Assembly: GCA_018902765.1 (NCBI GenBank)
Contig: JAHIQC010000302.1
Span: forward strand, 1 to 10,063
Direction of reading: 5' to 3'
DNA from: Actinomycetota bacterium
GTDB taxonomy: Bacteria; Actinomycetota; Coriobacteriia; Anaerosomatales; JAHIQC01
Length of the DNA stretch: 10,063 bases
Shown here: positions 1-7,000 of the stretch, in pieces
Position numbering within the stretch: the stretch's first letter is position 1
Layout: the number at the start of each line of letters is the position of its first letter
Program-made: the position numbers and the translations under genes
Notes under the pieces: model-generated
Database searches by the model: none
What the model was told of the DNA's origin: nothing
What the model saw: only the letters and a program-made list of their open reading frames with translations

Positions 1-881
1 GAGAAACCGGCGGGCAAGTAGCGATTGTTCATCTCGAAGCTCGGATCGTTGAACACACCCCATGACAAGAAGTTGCCGCCGCCACCACCGAAGGTGAGGG
101 CCGCCTTGTAGAACGGCGCGATAGCGAGGGTGTCAGGAATGAGGGCTTCACGCACGAAAGCATTGACCTTCATGAGCCTGAACATCACGTCATCGAGTTT
201 CTCCTCGGTGGGAACGAAGGTCGTTCCACCATTGACGGAGGTCATGTAGTGCGGGAACTTGCCACCCATGATCGCGATGATGGCGGTAGCCTCACCCTGC
301 ATCTCGAGAGCCTCGAGATAGTGGGCGACTGCGATCAGGTGAAGCTCGGCAGGCATGTCCTGCGCGAACTCCGGGTGCTCGAGCCAGCCGTTGGTGAAGA
401 TGGAAAGCTGGCCGTTCTCCACGAATGCAGCCAAACGCTTGGCCACGGCGCCGAAGTCACTCACACGCGTGCCAGCGGCCTGAGCCAGGGCATAGGTGTC
501 TGCGATGTTGGCGGAGAGGGCCTTGAGCGGGCTCACGTAGTCGAGCGCACCTAGGGTGTAGAACCACAGGATGTGGCTGTGCAGGAACTGTGCACCTTCG
601 ATGATGTTGCGGACGAGGCGAGCGCCCTCGGGAATCTGAATCCCCATGGCGGCCTCTGCCGACATCGTCGAGGCGTGGCCGTGAGAGATCGGGCACACGC
701 CGCAGATGCGCTGTGAGATGTAGAACGCGTCCTGCGGGCGGCGGCCGTGGAGGACTGACTCCATGCCCCTGTACAGGGTGCCGGAAACCCAAGCGTCCGT
801 AACGACGCCTGCTTCGACTTCGACTTCAACGCGCAGGTGACCCTCGATTCGGGTCAACGGGTCGATCACCGAGCGTGTCAC
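1..881 (-). CDS. [NiFe] hydrogenase large subunit, group 1 type, 3' end cut by window edge
   Basis: This is the catalytic subunit of a respiratory H2-uptake hydrogenase; it carries the Ni-Fe active site and acts with the adjacent small subunit. Reading the minus strand from a GTG at 881-879 gives 293 residues that open with V-T-R-S-V-I-D-P-L-T-R-I-E-G-H-L, the usual N-terminus of this family. The first nickel-binding motif R-I-C-G-V-C is at about residues 58-63 (Cys60, Cys63), followed by P-I-S-H-G-H-A. The second motif (DPCxxC) lies near the C-terminus in this family, so it should be beyond the window; full members have roughly 550-600 residues. The GTG start shares its first base with the last base of the small-subunit TAG. 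A GGAGG at 891-895 sits nine bases upstream, so the two genes are probably translationally coupled. The frame stays open to the left edge. Identity as a group 1 large subunit is firm; the subgroup is not assigned. Confidence 0.95.
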   Translation of the reverse strand, partial: MTRSVIDPLTRIEGHLRVEVEVEAGVVTDAWVSGTLYRGMESVLHGRRPQDAFYISQRICGVCPISHGHASTMSAEAAMGIQIPEGARLVRNIIEGAQFLHSHILWFYTLGALDYVSPLKALSANIADTYALAQAAGTRVSDFGAVAKRLAAFVENGQLSIFTNGWLEHPEFAQDMPAELHLIAVAHYLEALEMQGEATAIIAIMGGKFPHYMTSVNGGTTFVPTEEKLDDVMFRLMKVNAFVREALIPDTLAIAPFYKAALTFGGGGGNFLSWGVFNDPSFEMNNRYLPAGF

Positions 882-2053
882 TATTTACCGCCTCCCTTCT
901 TGCGATCGTGATCCTTCATCTCCTCGAACGGAGCGCCACCATCCATACGGCCTGCGGCCTTCATGCCCAAGCCATGTATGGCCAGGGCAGCAACGGCTGC
1001 GGCACCGACAGCTGCGCCGACGACCGGCGGCTGGGTGAGCATGTCACCGATGCGGATGTCCTTGTGGCGATTCAGGAACGGAGTGCCTACGTCGACCCAG
1101 TTTCCACCGGGCTTGAGCGGATCGGCGGAACCACAGCCGATGCACGGGGCACCGGACTCGACACACCAGCTCGCACGCTTGTTCCAGCGCACGATCGGGC
1201 AGTTTGTGAATGTCTGCGGACCCTTGCAGCCCATCGCGTAGAGGCAGTAGTTCTTGACCTCTTCGGGAGAGCCGAACTCGTAGACGAACTCACCGTTCTC
1301 GAAATGTCCACGACGCGGGCAGTTGTCGTGGATCGACTGGCCGAAGATGAGCTTCGGGCGGCCGAAATCGTCCAGGTCGAAACGAGTGAGATCCTCAAGA
1401 CCGCCGAGCAGAAGCACATCGACGACCATCGCGACGACCCACTCGGGGTTGACCGGGCAGGTCGGCAGGTTGATGACAGGGGTAGTGATGCCTTCGTCCT
1501 TGCAGAACTGCATCACGCCGATGCCGTCAGCCGGGTTCGGACGAGCAGCGACCCAGCCACCGTCAACCGCACACGATCCTACCGCGAGAATCGCGGCGGC
1601 GTTCTTGAACAGCTCGGGCAGCTCCTCGATCTGCGGCTTGCCGGCGACGCGGAGCGCGTTTCCGTCGAAGCCCCTCATGATGGTGCCTTCGAAGACGCAG
1701 ACGTAGCCGCCCTTCGATATGACGGCGGCCTTGGCCTTCTCGGCGTCTTCGCCTTGGGCCATCATGATCGTCTCGAAGTAGTCGAAAGACAGAAGCTCAA
1801 GGACGACCGTTGCGACGTCAGGGTAATCAGCCTGAGCCATGGATTCAGTGCAGCCCGTACAGGCCCCACCATTGATCCACAGCGCCGGGGCGAGTTTGGA
1901 ACCCTTCTCGACTGCCGCAGCGATCTGCGGGATAGCAGCTTCGGTCAAACCGACCATCGCCGCTACGGACCCGCAGAACTTGAGGAAATCGCGACGCGTA
2001 ACACCTCGAAGCTCCAGCTTCGAGTAAAACGTGTCGTGGTCCTCATTCGTCAT
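881..2053 (-). CDS. [NiFe] hydrogenase small subunit, Tat-exported and membrane-anchored
   Basis: This is the electron-transfer subunit that relays electrons from the Ni-Fe site through three Fe-S clusters. The 390-residue product has a Tat signal (T-R-R-D-F-L-K, residues 19-25) and a C-terminal membrane helix (about 344-362) with a basic tail, as in group 1 periplasmic hydrogenases. Proximal cluster ligands are Cys65, Cys68, Cys161 and Cys199; distal ligands are His242, Cys245, Cys270 and Cys276; medial ligands are Cys285, Cys304 and Cys307. Cys297 lies where most relatives have proline, which may make the medial cluster [4Fe-4S]. The proximal motif A-C-T-G-C-T-E-S lacks the two extra cysteines of O2-tolerant enzymes. 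I chose the ATG at 2053 over the in-frame GTG at 2062 because AAGGAGGT (2068-2061) lies seven bases before the ATG and overlaps the GTG. The large subunit follows directly. A cytochrome b partner and maturation protease would be expected outside the window. Confidence 0.96.
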   Translation of the reverse strand: MTNEDHDTFYSKLELRGVTRRDFLKFCGSVAAMVGLTEAAIPQIAAAVEKGSKLAPALWINGGACTGCTESMAQADYPDVATVVLELLSFDYFETIMMAQGEDAEKAKAAVISKGGYVCVFEGTIMRGFDGNALRVAGKPQIEELPELFKNAAAILAVGSCAVDGGWVAARPNPADGIGVMQFCKDEGITTPVINLPTCPVNPEWVVAMVVDVLLLGGLEDLTRFDLDDFGRPKLIFGQSIHDNCPRRGHFENGEFVYEFGSPEEVKNYCLYAMGCKGPQTFTNCPIVRWNKRASWCVESGAPCIGCGSADPLKPGGNWVDVGTPFLNRHKDIRIGDMLTQPPVVGAAVGAAAVAALAIHGLGMKAAGRMDGGAPFEEMKDHDRKKGGGK

Positions 2054-2060
2054 GCCATAC

Positions 2061-2068
2061 ACCTCCTT
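2061..2068 (-). promoter_or_regulatory. Shine-Dalgarno site that fixes the small-subunit start
   Basis: AAGGAGGT on the minus strand is seven bases upstream of the ATG at 2053-2051. It overlaps the alternative in-frame GTG at 2062, so that GTG cannot use it. This supports the shorter N-terminus. Confidence 0.85.
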
Positions 2069-2333
2069 GCTAGGTTACGTGACTGCTGGAACACCTTGTG
2101 AGTCATTGCGGCGCCGTCCGAGCTTCCAGGCAATGGTCGGCTCCGCTTAGCGAGTGGCTACGTCCGGCATCCTCCTTCCGAGATGACCCAGGGTATCAAG
2201 CACCTGAATCGGCGCAACGCGGCTGGCGGCCGCATCACATGCCGTCCGAGGTCGGGAAGTGGGCGCCGGGCACGCCGGCGATCGGGGGGTTCAGCCCCCG
2301 GAGAGAGTTTGGGCGAAGGGGTCAGGAGTCAAA

Positions 2334-2378
2334 GGGGATGCCGAAGTGCCGGAGATATCCGGGCAACTGAGAATCCCC
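2334..2378. other. Nested stem-loop, possible structured leader RNA element
   Basis: GGGGAT (2334-2339) pairs with ATCCCC (2373-2378). Inside it, CCGGA (2349-2353) and TCCGG (2358-2362) close a GATA tetraloop. Between the two stems lie unpaired strands of nine and ten bases, an internal loop of the kind seen in structured RNAs. The stems read on either strand, so orientation is undecided. It would lie in the 5' leader of either the hydrogenase operon or the plus-strand pair. I do not recognise a class. Confidence 0.35.
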
Positions 2379-2456
2379 CGCGCGGTCGAAACCGAGCCTG
2401 ATCGTGTAGCGTAGATCATCGTCCCCTCAAAGTCGGCGATGCGACATTGAACCCCT

Positions 2457-2499
2457 ATGTATCAGCCACAGTCATGCGTTCGGCGGATTACTGATACAT
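2457..2499. repeat. Perfect 9-bp inverted repeat, possible operator
   Basis: ATGTATCAG at 2457-2465 and CTGATACAT at 2491-2499 are exact reverse complements separated by 25 bases. Corresponding points in the two arms are 34 bp apart, close to three helical turns. The AT-rich arms stand out from the GC-rich surroundings. Two half-sites for a regulator of the hydrogenase operon or of the plus-strand genes is the simplest reading; a stem-loop is also possible. Confidence 0.5.
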
Positions 2500-2600
2500 T
2501 CTACATCTCCCCAAGTGTTCCCGCTACGAAGCATAGGGCCTTGGGAACAGAGCATTAGGTGGCATGTCCCCAGAGCCGCCGCTCGGTCAAGGAGGTCCAA

Positions 2601-2795
2601 ATGGACGACAAGCGAAAGAACCCGACTGAATCTGATACTCCCTTGGGTCCGGCAGTGCCTGTTCCTGATGATTCCCAGGATCTGAGAGAGGCGTGTGATG
2701 GGGATCGATCAGCCATGGAGCCAAGGCGGACAGCTGATTGCGCCGGCTTGGGTCTCGTCGAAGCATACGAAAACGAGGAAGACGGCGGCTCGTAG
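2601..2795 (+). CDS. small acidic hypothetical protein (64 aa)
   Basis: I do not recognise this product. The start is set by AAGGAGGT at 2589-2596, four bases before the ATG at 2601; this is among the best Shine-Dalgarno sites in the window and the main reason to call the gene. The protein is hydrophilic, with no signal peptide or membrane segment. It is rich in Asp, Glu and Pro, begins M-D-D-K-R-K-N-P-T-E and ends in an acidic E-N-E-E-D-G-G-S. It has two cysteines but no clear metal-binding motif. It ends 47 bases before the DUF2249 start on the same strand, so the two may be co-transcribed. It could instead be a leader ORF that tunes translation of the next gene. Overlapping frames on both strands are open here, so coding status is uncertain. 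Confidence 0.45.
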   Translation: MDDKRKNPTESDTPLGPAVPVPDDSQDLREACDGDRSAMEPRRTADCAGLGLVEAYENEEDGGS

Positions 2796-2842
2796 CGAAC
2801 TGTTCCATCGAGTAGGCTGGTCTTGGCGTCGAACGGGAGAGC

Positions 2843-3106
2843 ATGGTCTCAGGAGCACCCAATGGTCTGGTGATAGACGTGCGCGGGTTCAATCCCGGGC
2901 TGCGCCGACCCATGGTGTTCGCCATCGTGGACAAGATGCTCGACATGGATGCCGATGACGGGCTCGTCGTCATATGCGATCACGAGCCAGCCGGCCTGGG
3001 ATACCAGCTTGACCTGCGCAAAGAAACCAAGGGCAGGTTCGAGTACTTTTACGACCAGCGTCTCGACGGGGCCTGGGTGGCGCTCATTCGCCGCCGCCGT
3101 AGCTAG
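2843..3106 (+). CDS. DUF2249 domain protein (87 aa)
   Basis: This is a stand-alone small protein matching the DUF2249 pattern: an opening V-I-D-V-R-G segment (about residues 10-15), a central helix with I-V-D-K-M-L, then V-I-C-D-H-E-P and G-Y-Q-L-D-L, then an aromatic strand and a basic end. The H-E-P / Y-Q-L arrangement is characteristic of the family. The biochemical role of DUF2249 is not settled; relatives are often linked to hemerythrin-like or redox and sulfur proteins. The ATG at 2843 has only a weak GGGAG (2835-2839) three bases upstream, which is short spacing; an in-frame GTG at 2870 would keep the whole domain and has AGGAG at 2851-2855. The stop codon overlaps that of the convergent HAD gene, and both lie in one CTAG (3103-3106). 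Confidence 0.8.
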   Translation: MVSGAPNGLVIDVRGFNPGLRRPMVFAIVDKMLDMDADDGLVVICDHEPAGLGYQLDLRKETKGRFEYFYDQRLDGAWVALIRRRRS

Positions 3107-3825
3107 TCCAGCGGCGAAGCATCCCCGCTGCACAGTCTCCGGATCATCGCGGGGACATCATTCATTGTTCCCGCGTAATTCGCGGCCGCGTCCGAGTCTT
3201 CGCTCACGTGGAATGTGCGCATACCCACATCTGCAGCGGACAGATCGAGCACCCGATCATCTCCCACCATGAGGCAATCCGTCGGATCGACTCCCAGAAG
3301 CGCGGCGGTCTCGCGGAAATAGGCCGGATGAGGCTTCGTCGCATGCATGAGATCGAAATCCGTGATCACATCCACCTGATCGGGAAAGACCCCCGCCCAC
3401 GCCATGCGATGAAGTATTGCAGCGCGGGGAAAGATAGGGTTGGTGGCAACAGCGATGCGCAGGCCGCATTCGCGAGCGGCGGCAATCGACTCAAGACCGC
3501 CTGAAGCGGGCGCAATACCGGCGTTGAGCGTCGGGAACACGTCGCGATAGAAGCGCTCCAGGAGGTCGCTATGGCTGGCTAGATCGACCCCGGTCTGGGA
3601 TTCAAACTCCGCATAGAAGACTTGGCGGTTGGTGCGTTCTTCGTGAGGACGCATCATCGAACCTGTGGCATCGGAGACTGCGCGCATGGCCTGCCGGAGA
3701 TCTTCGTCGTTGTCGAACACCTCTGCAAGAGCCCCACTGAGAGCTGCGAAGTAGGTACCAAGGAACGCCTCGATGTTGATGTCGAGTAGTGTCCCGTCAA
3801 GATCGAAAAGGACCGCTTTGAGCAC
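3103..3825 (-). CDS. HAD-superfamily hydrolase (phosphatase-like)
   Basis: This 240-residue soluble protein shows all four HAD motifs. Motif I is D-L-D-G-T-L-L-D, with the nucleophile Asp8 and acid/base Asp10. Motif II is V-A-T-N-P with Thr128. Motif III is K-P-H-P with Lys164. Motif IV is V-G-D-D-R-V-L-D, with Asp189/Asp190 for Mg2+. A helical cap is inserted between motifs I and II (about residues 15-105), as in phosphoglycolate phosphatase-like or YjjG-like members. The substrate cannot be read from sequence; a small phosphorylated metabolite or nucleotide is likely. The start is a GTG at 3825-3823 with GGAGG (3835-3831) five bases upstream. It is transcribed away from the FAD/Fe-S gene and converges on DUF2249 with a 4-bp overlap, leaving no room for a conventional terminator between them. 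Confidence 0.9.
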   Translation of the reverse strand: MLKAVLFDLDGTLLDINIEAFLGTYFAALSGALAEVFDNDEDLRQAMRAVSDATGSMMRPHEERTNRQVFYAEFESQTGVDLASHSDLLERFYRDVFPTLNAGIAPASGGLESIAAARECGLRIAVATNPIFPRAAILHRMAWAGVFPDQVDVITDFDLMHATKPHPAYFRETAALLGVDPTDCLMVGDDRVLDLSAADVGMRTFHVSEDSDAAANYAGTMNDVPAMIRRLCSGDASPLD

Positions 3826-3862
3826 GGGGGCCTCCGTGTGCTGGTGGCTGGTTGGCGCCGCG

Positions 3863-3868
3863 ATTCTA
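3863..3868 (-). promoter_or_regulatory. Extended -10 element for the HAD gene
   Basis: On the minus strand TAGAAT is preceded by TGC, giving an extended -10 (TGN-TAGAAT) about 40 bases upstream of the HAD start. No good -35 lies at the standard distance, as is common for extended -10 promoters. Confidence 0.4.
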
Positions 3869-3913
3869 GCATGACCCGCACAACATACCGCACCGTCGGA
3901 TTATGAACGAACG

Positions 3914-3942
3914 TTGACGAACGATACCGATGGGGGTATTCT
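3914..3942 (+). promoter_or_regulatory. sigma70-type promoter for the FAD/Fe-S fusion gene
   Basis: TTGACG (3914-3919) and TATTCT (3937-3942) are separated by exactly 17 bases, close to the vegetative consensus. Transcription would start near 3949, leaving a leader of about 84 bases before the ATG at 4033. One of two operator-like dyads overlaps the -10 hexamer, which suggests repression. Confidence 0.6.
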
Positions 3943-3974
3943 GCAGTTGAACCTTCGTATACCCCCCTGGGCAT
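3924..3974. promoter_or_regulatory. Two ATACC/GGTAT dyads, CsoR/CstR-like operator candidates
   Basis: The first dyad (3924-3939) has arms ATACC and GGTAT around a GC-rich core and overlaps the -10 hexamer. The second (3959-3974) runs ATACCC...GGGCAT with one arm mismatch and lies just past the expected transcription start. GGGGGTAT in the first (3932-3939) is also an exact reverse complement of ATACCCCC in the second (3959-3966). GC tracts flanked by ATAC/GTAT resemble operators of the CsoR/RcnR/CstR family. No regulator of that family is encoded in the window, so the assignment is inference. Confidence 0.45.
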
Positions 3975-4032
3975 AAATGCGGGTTCGTCTGGAGAATACG
4001 TTCACAAAGCGGTGCCGGAAAGGAAGAGCCAC

Positions 4033-7000
4033 ATGGCTGCAGTGCATGAGCGAGTCGAGGGTCGACTCAAGGAGATCTTCGGTGATCGGGTCAGGACCAA
4101 TCGCACCGAGCGCAAGATGTACTCGTTCGATATCGGAGCGATGCCGAAATTGGTCAAGCCCTTCGTCGCCGCAGGAATCGCGGGTGCCGTGGTGCGCCCC
4201 AAGGATGAATCTGAGATCGTCGCCCTGGTGAAGCTCGCACACGAAGAGCGCTTGAAGCTCGTGCCGCGCGGTTGGGCGACTTCCGGCTATGGCGGCGTGC
4301 TTCCTACTGATGGCGCGGTTGTCGTGGATCTCTCTGGCATGCAAGGCGTGGTGAAAGTCGACTCCAAGGAGATGACTGTCACTGTTCAAGCATCCACCAT
4401 ATGGGAGCAGATCGAACGCGAGCTCAACAAGGACGGTCTTGCGCTTCGACTCTATCCGTCTTCAACGCCCAGTTCCGGTGCAGCAGGCTGGCTGGCGCAG
4501 GGTGGTGCTGGTTTTGGTTCGTACGAATACGGCACCATCAAAGAGAACGTCGTCTCTGCCCGTGTCGTTCTGCCGGGTGGCGAGATCAAGGTCTTTCAGG
4601 GCGAGGATCTTCTTGCCTACATCGCGGATGCTGAAGGCATCACCGGCATCATCACCGAACTCACCATCCGCATTCGCCAGCATGAGCCCGAAGTGCATCG
4701 TGCCATCGCATTCCCGGATGCAGGTTCGCTCGGCTCAGCGCTCAAGGCCATCTCGGCACAGAAGCTTCCCGTGTGGTCGATCACGTTTCTCAATCCCGAA
4801 TCAATGCGCCTCAAGAAGCAACTGCCGCATCGCCACGGCCATCCGTGGGAGATGGAGCACGAGCATGTCGAGCCGGTGTTGCCCGAGGCATACATCGCGG
4901 TCATCGCCTATCCCGAGTCTCGGCGTGGGGCGATCGACGTGGCGTTGGAGGCCATCACTTCTGCCGCTGGCGGCACAGATCTGGGCCCCGAGGCAGCTGA
5001 GCACGAGTGGGAGGTCCGCTTCGCTCCTATGCGCCTCAAGCGCGTGGGTCCGTCTTTGGTTCCCACCGAGGTCGTAGTGCCACTCGAGGAGATGTCGGCC
5101 GTACTCGCCGAGATCGACCAGAAGATCAAGCAGCCGTTCATTCTCGAGGGGATGCACGCCAGGGGCGACCAGGTCGTACTTCTTGGCTTCATACCTCACG
5201 ACGAGCGCTCGTTCGCCTTCAACCTTGCTTTCGCGCTGTCATTGTCAGTGATCAAGATCGCCAAGGCACATCATGGCTCTGCATACTCGACGGGGCTTTA
5301 CTTCCGTCGGGAAGCAGACAGCGTGCTTGGCGCAGATCGCGTCAAGTCCCTCGCAGCTTACAAGTCCAAGGTGGACCCGACTGGGTTCATGAACCCCGGC
5401 AAGGTGCTGGGCTTCGGACTTATCGACGTGATCATGGGCGCAGCCGGAGCGATGGAGTCTTTGGTGCGGCCGATCGCGAATGCCGCCAAGCCCCCTTCGG
5501 GCCCCGGCGACTTCAGCAAAGAGATAAACGGCATCCCTGGAGAAGTCGCGTTCATGGCGTACGCATGCGCCCGCTGCGGCTATTGTGTGCCGACCTGTGA
5601 GCAGTACGCCGGTCGTGGTTGGGAATCGCATTCACCGCGCGGCAAGTACGCATACCTTCGTGAAGTCATGGAGGGCCGCGAGAAGTTCGATCGCACGGCC
5701 GTCGATACCTTCTTGGTCTGCACGACCTGCGAGGTCTGCAACACTCGCTGCCAACTTCAGATACCCATCGAGCATAACTGGATGGCGATGCGCGGCAAGC
5801 TCGTCCAAGACGAGAAGCGCGGAACGTTCCCGCCGTTCGAGATGATCAAGGCTTCGCTCGAGAGCGAGCTCGACATCTGGGCAGGCAAGCGCGAGAACCG
5901 TGCGAACTGGGTGCCCGAGGATATCAAGCCCAAGCTCGCCGATGAGAACGGCGGCTGGAACAAGCAGGCCGACATGCTCTACTTCGCCGGTTGCACCGCG
6001 AGCTTTGTGGAGACCGACGTTGCCGAGGCTAGCGTGCGACTGCTGACCGATGCCGGCTATGACATCGGCTATATGGGAACCGACGAAGCGTGTTGTGGTA
6101 TCCCGATGAAGGTGTCCGGCAAGTGGGACATGTTCGAGACGATCTACGAGCACAACGTCTCCGAGGCCCGCAAGCGCGGAGCCAAGACGATCATCACCTC
6201 ATGCCCCGCCTGTGCGCTCGTGTGGAAAGAGATGTACGCCAACATCGCTGCCGACAGGGGAGAGCCCTACGAGTTCGAGGTCAAGCACTACTCCGAGCTT
6301 GTGAGCGAGGCGCTGGGCGACGGTCGACTCGAGCTCAAGAACCCCATCGAGGGCCGCTTGACGTTCCACGACTCGTGTCACGCCGGTCGGGCACAGGGTC
6401 TGTACGAGCCGCCGCGCGACATGCTCAAGGCGATTCCCGGCGTCGACTATGTCGAGATGGAGCATAACCGCGAAGAGGGCTACTGCTGCGGCTCCGTCCT
6501 CACCCTTATTGGCGAACCCGCTGTCGCACCCGTGTTGGGCAAGTTGCGGCTGCAAGAGGCGGTCGACGTGAAGGCTGATACCGTGGTCGCTCTGTGTCCC
6601 TGCTGTCAGGTGCAGCTGCGCGACAGCAACATCAAGAACGATCTGGGGCTCAAGGTCGACGACTTGTCGCGGATCGTCGCGCAGGCCGCGGGCTATGACA
6701 TCCCGGAATCCACAGAGCAGGCCATGTACTACTGGGGCTACTTCGAGAAGTTCATCTATCTCATGGAGCCCGAGCAGATGGCCACGCTCATGCAGCGTGT
6801 GTTCCCGCAGATGATGGACGCGATGCCCGTTGGCATGGCACCCATGATGCGTGCGATGAAGCATGTGCCCGGCGGTTTGGGCATGATGGAGAAGATGATG
6901 CCCACGCTGTTCCCGATGATGGCTCCGGCCATCCTCGGCAAGGTCATGCCCGATCTTATCGCTGCGGTCGAGGATTACGTCGGCGAGATGCCGGCGGACA

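Larger units (their letters stand above)
2054..2600. other. Long hairpin-rich non-coding region between divergent operons
   Basis: About 550 bases separate the hydrogenase start from the next plus-strand gene. Open frames here lack a Shine-Dalgarno, recognisable protein character or consistent codon use, so I call no gene. Short stems visible by eye are: CGCCGG/CCGGCG at 2264-2280; GGGGG/CCCCC at 2285-2299; a nested pair at 2334-2378; CGGT/ACCG at 2383-2394; TGATC/GATCA at 2399-2418; CATCG/CGATG at 2417-2441; and a 9-bp inverted repeat at 2457-2499. It must hold the promoters of both flanking units and possibly a long 5' leader for the hydrogenase operon. I found no convincing -35/-10 pair on either strand and could not match a known riboswitch class. 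Confidence 0.6.

Noticed and set aside
881..2101. Long plus-strand open frame (over 400 codons from 875) across the hydrogenase small-subunit gene
   Set aside because: It is antisense to a clear [NiFe] small subunit, with no Shine-Dalgarno and no recognisable domain. High GC creates such mirror frames.
2098..2401. Plus-strand open frames in the intergenic region (starts at 2098 and 2183)
   Set aside because: No ribosome-binding site, composition typical of translated GC-rich non-coding DNA, and they cover the hairpin chain.
2886..2900. GGTTCAATCCC resembling a tRNA T-arm loop
   Set aside because: It encodes G-F-N-P inside the DUF2249 domain, and I found no matching acceptor, D or anticodon arms around it.
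2587..2973. Minus-strand open frame opposite the small acidic ORF and the DUF2249 gene
   Set aside because: It is antisense to the recognisable DUF2249 domain and has no domain of its own.
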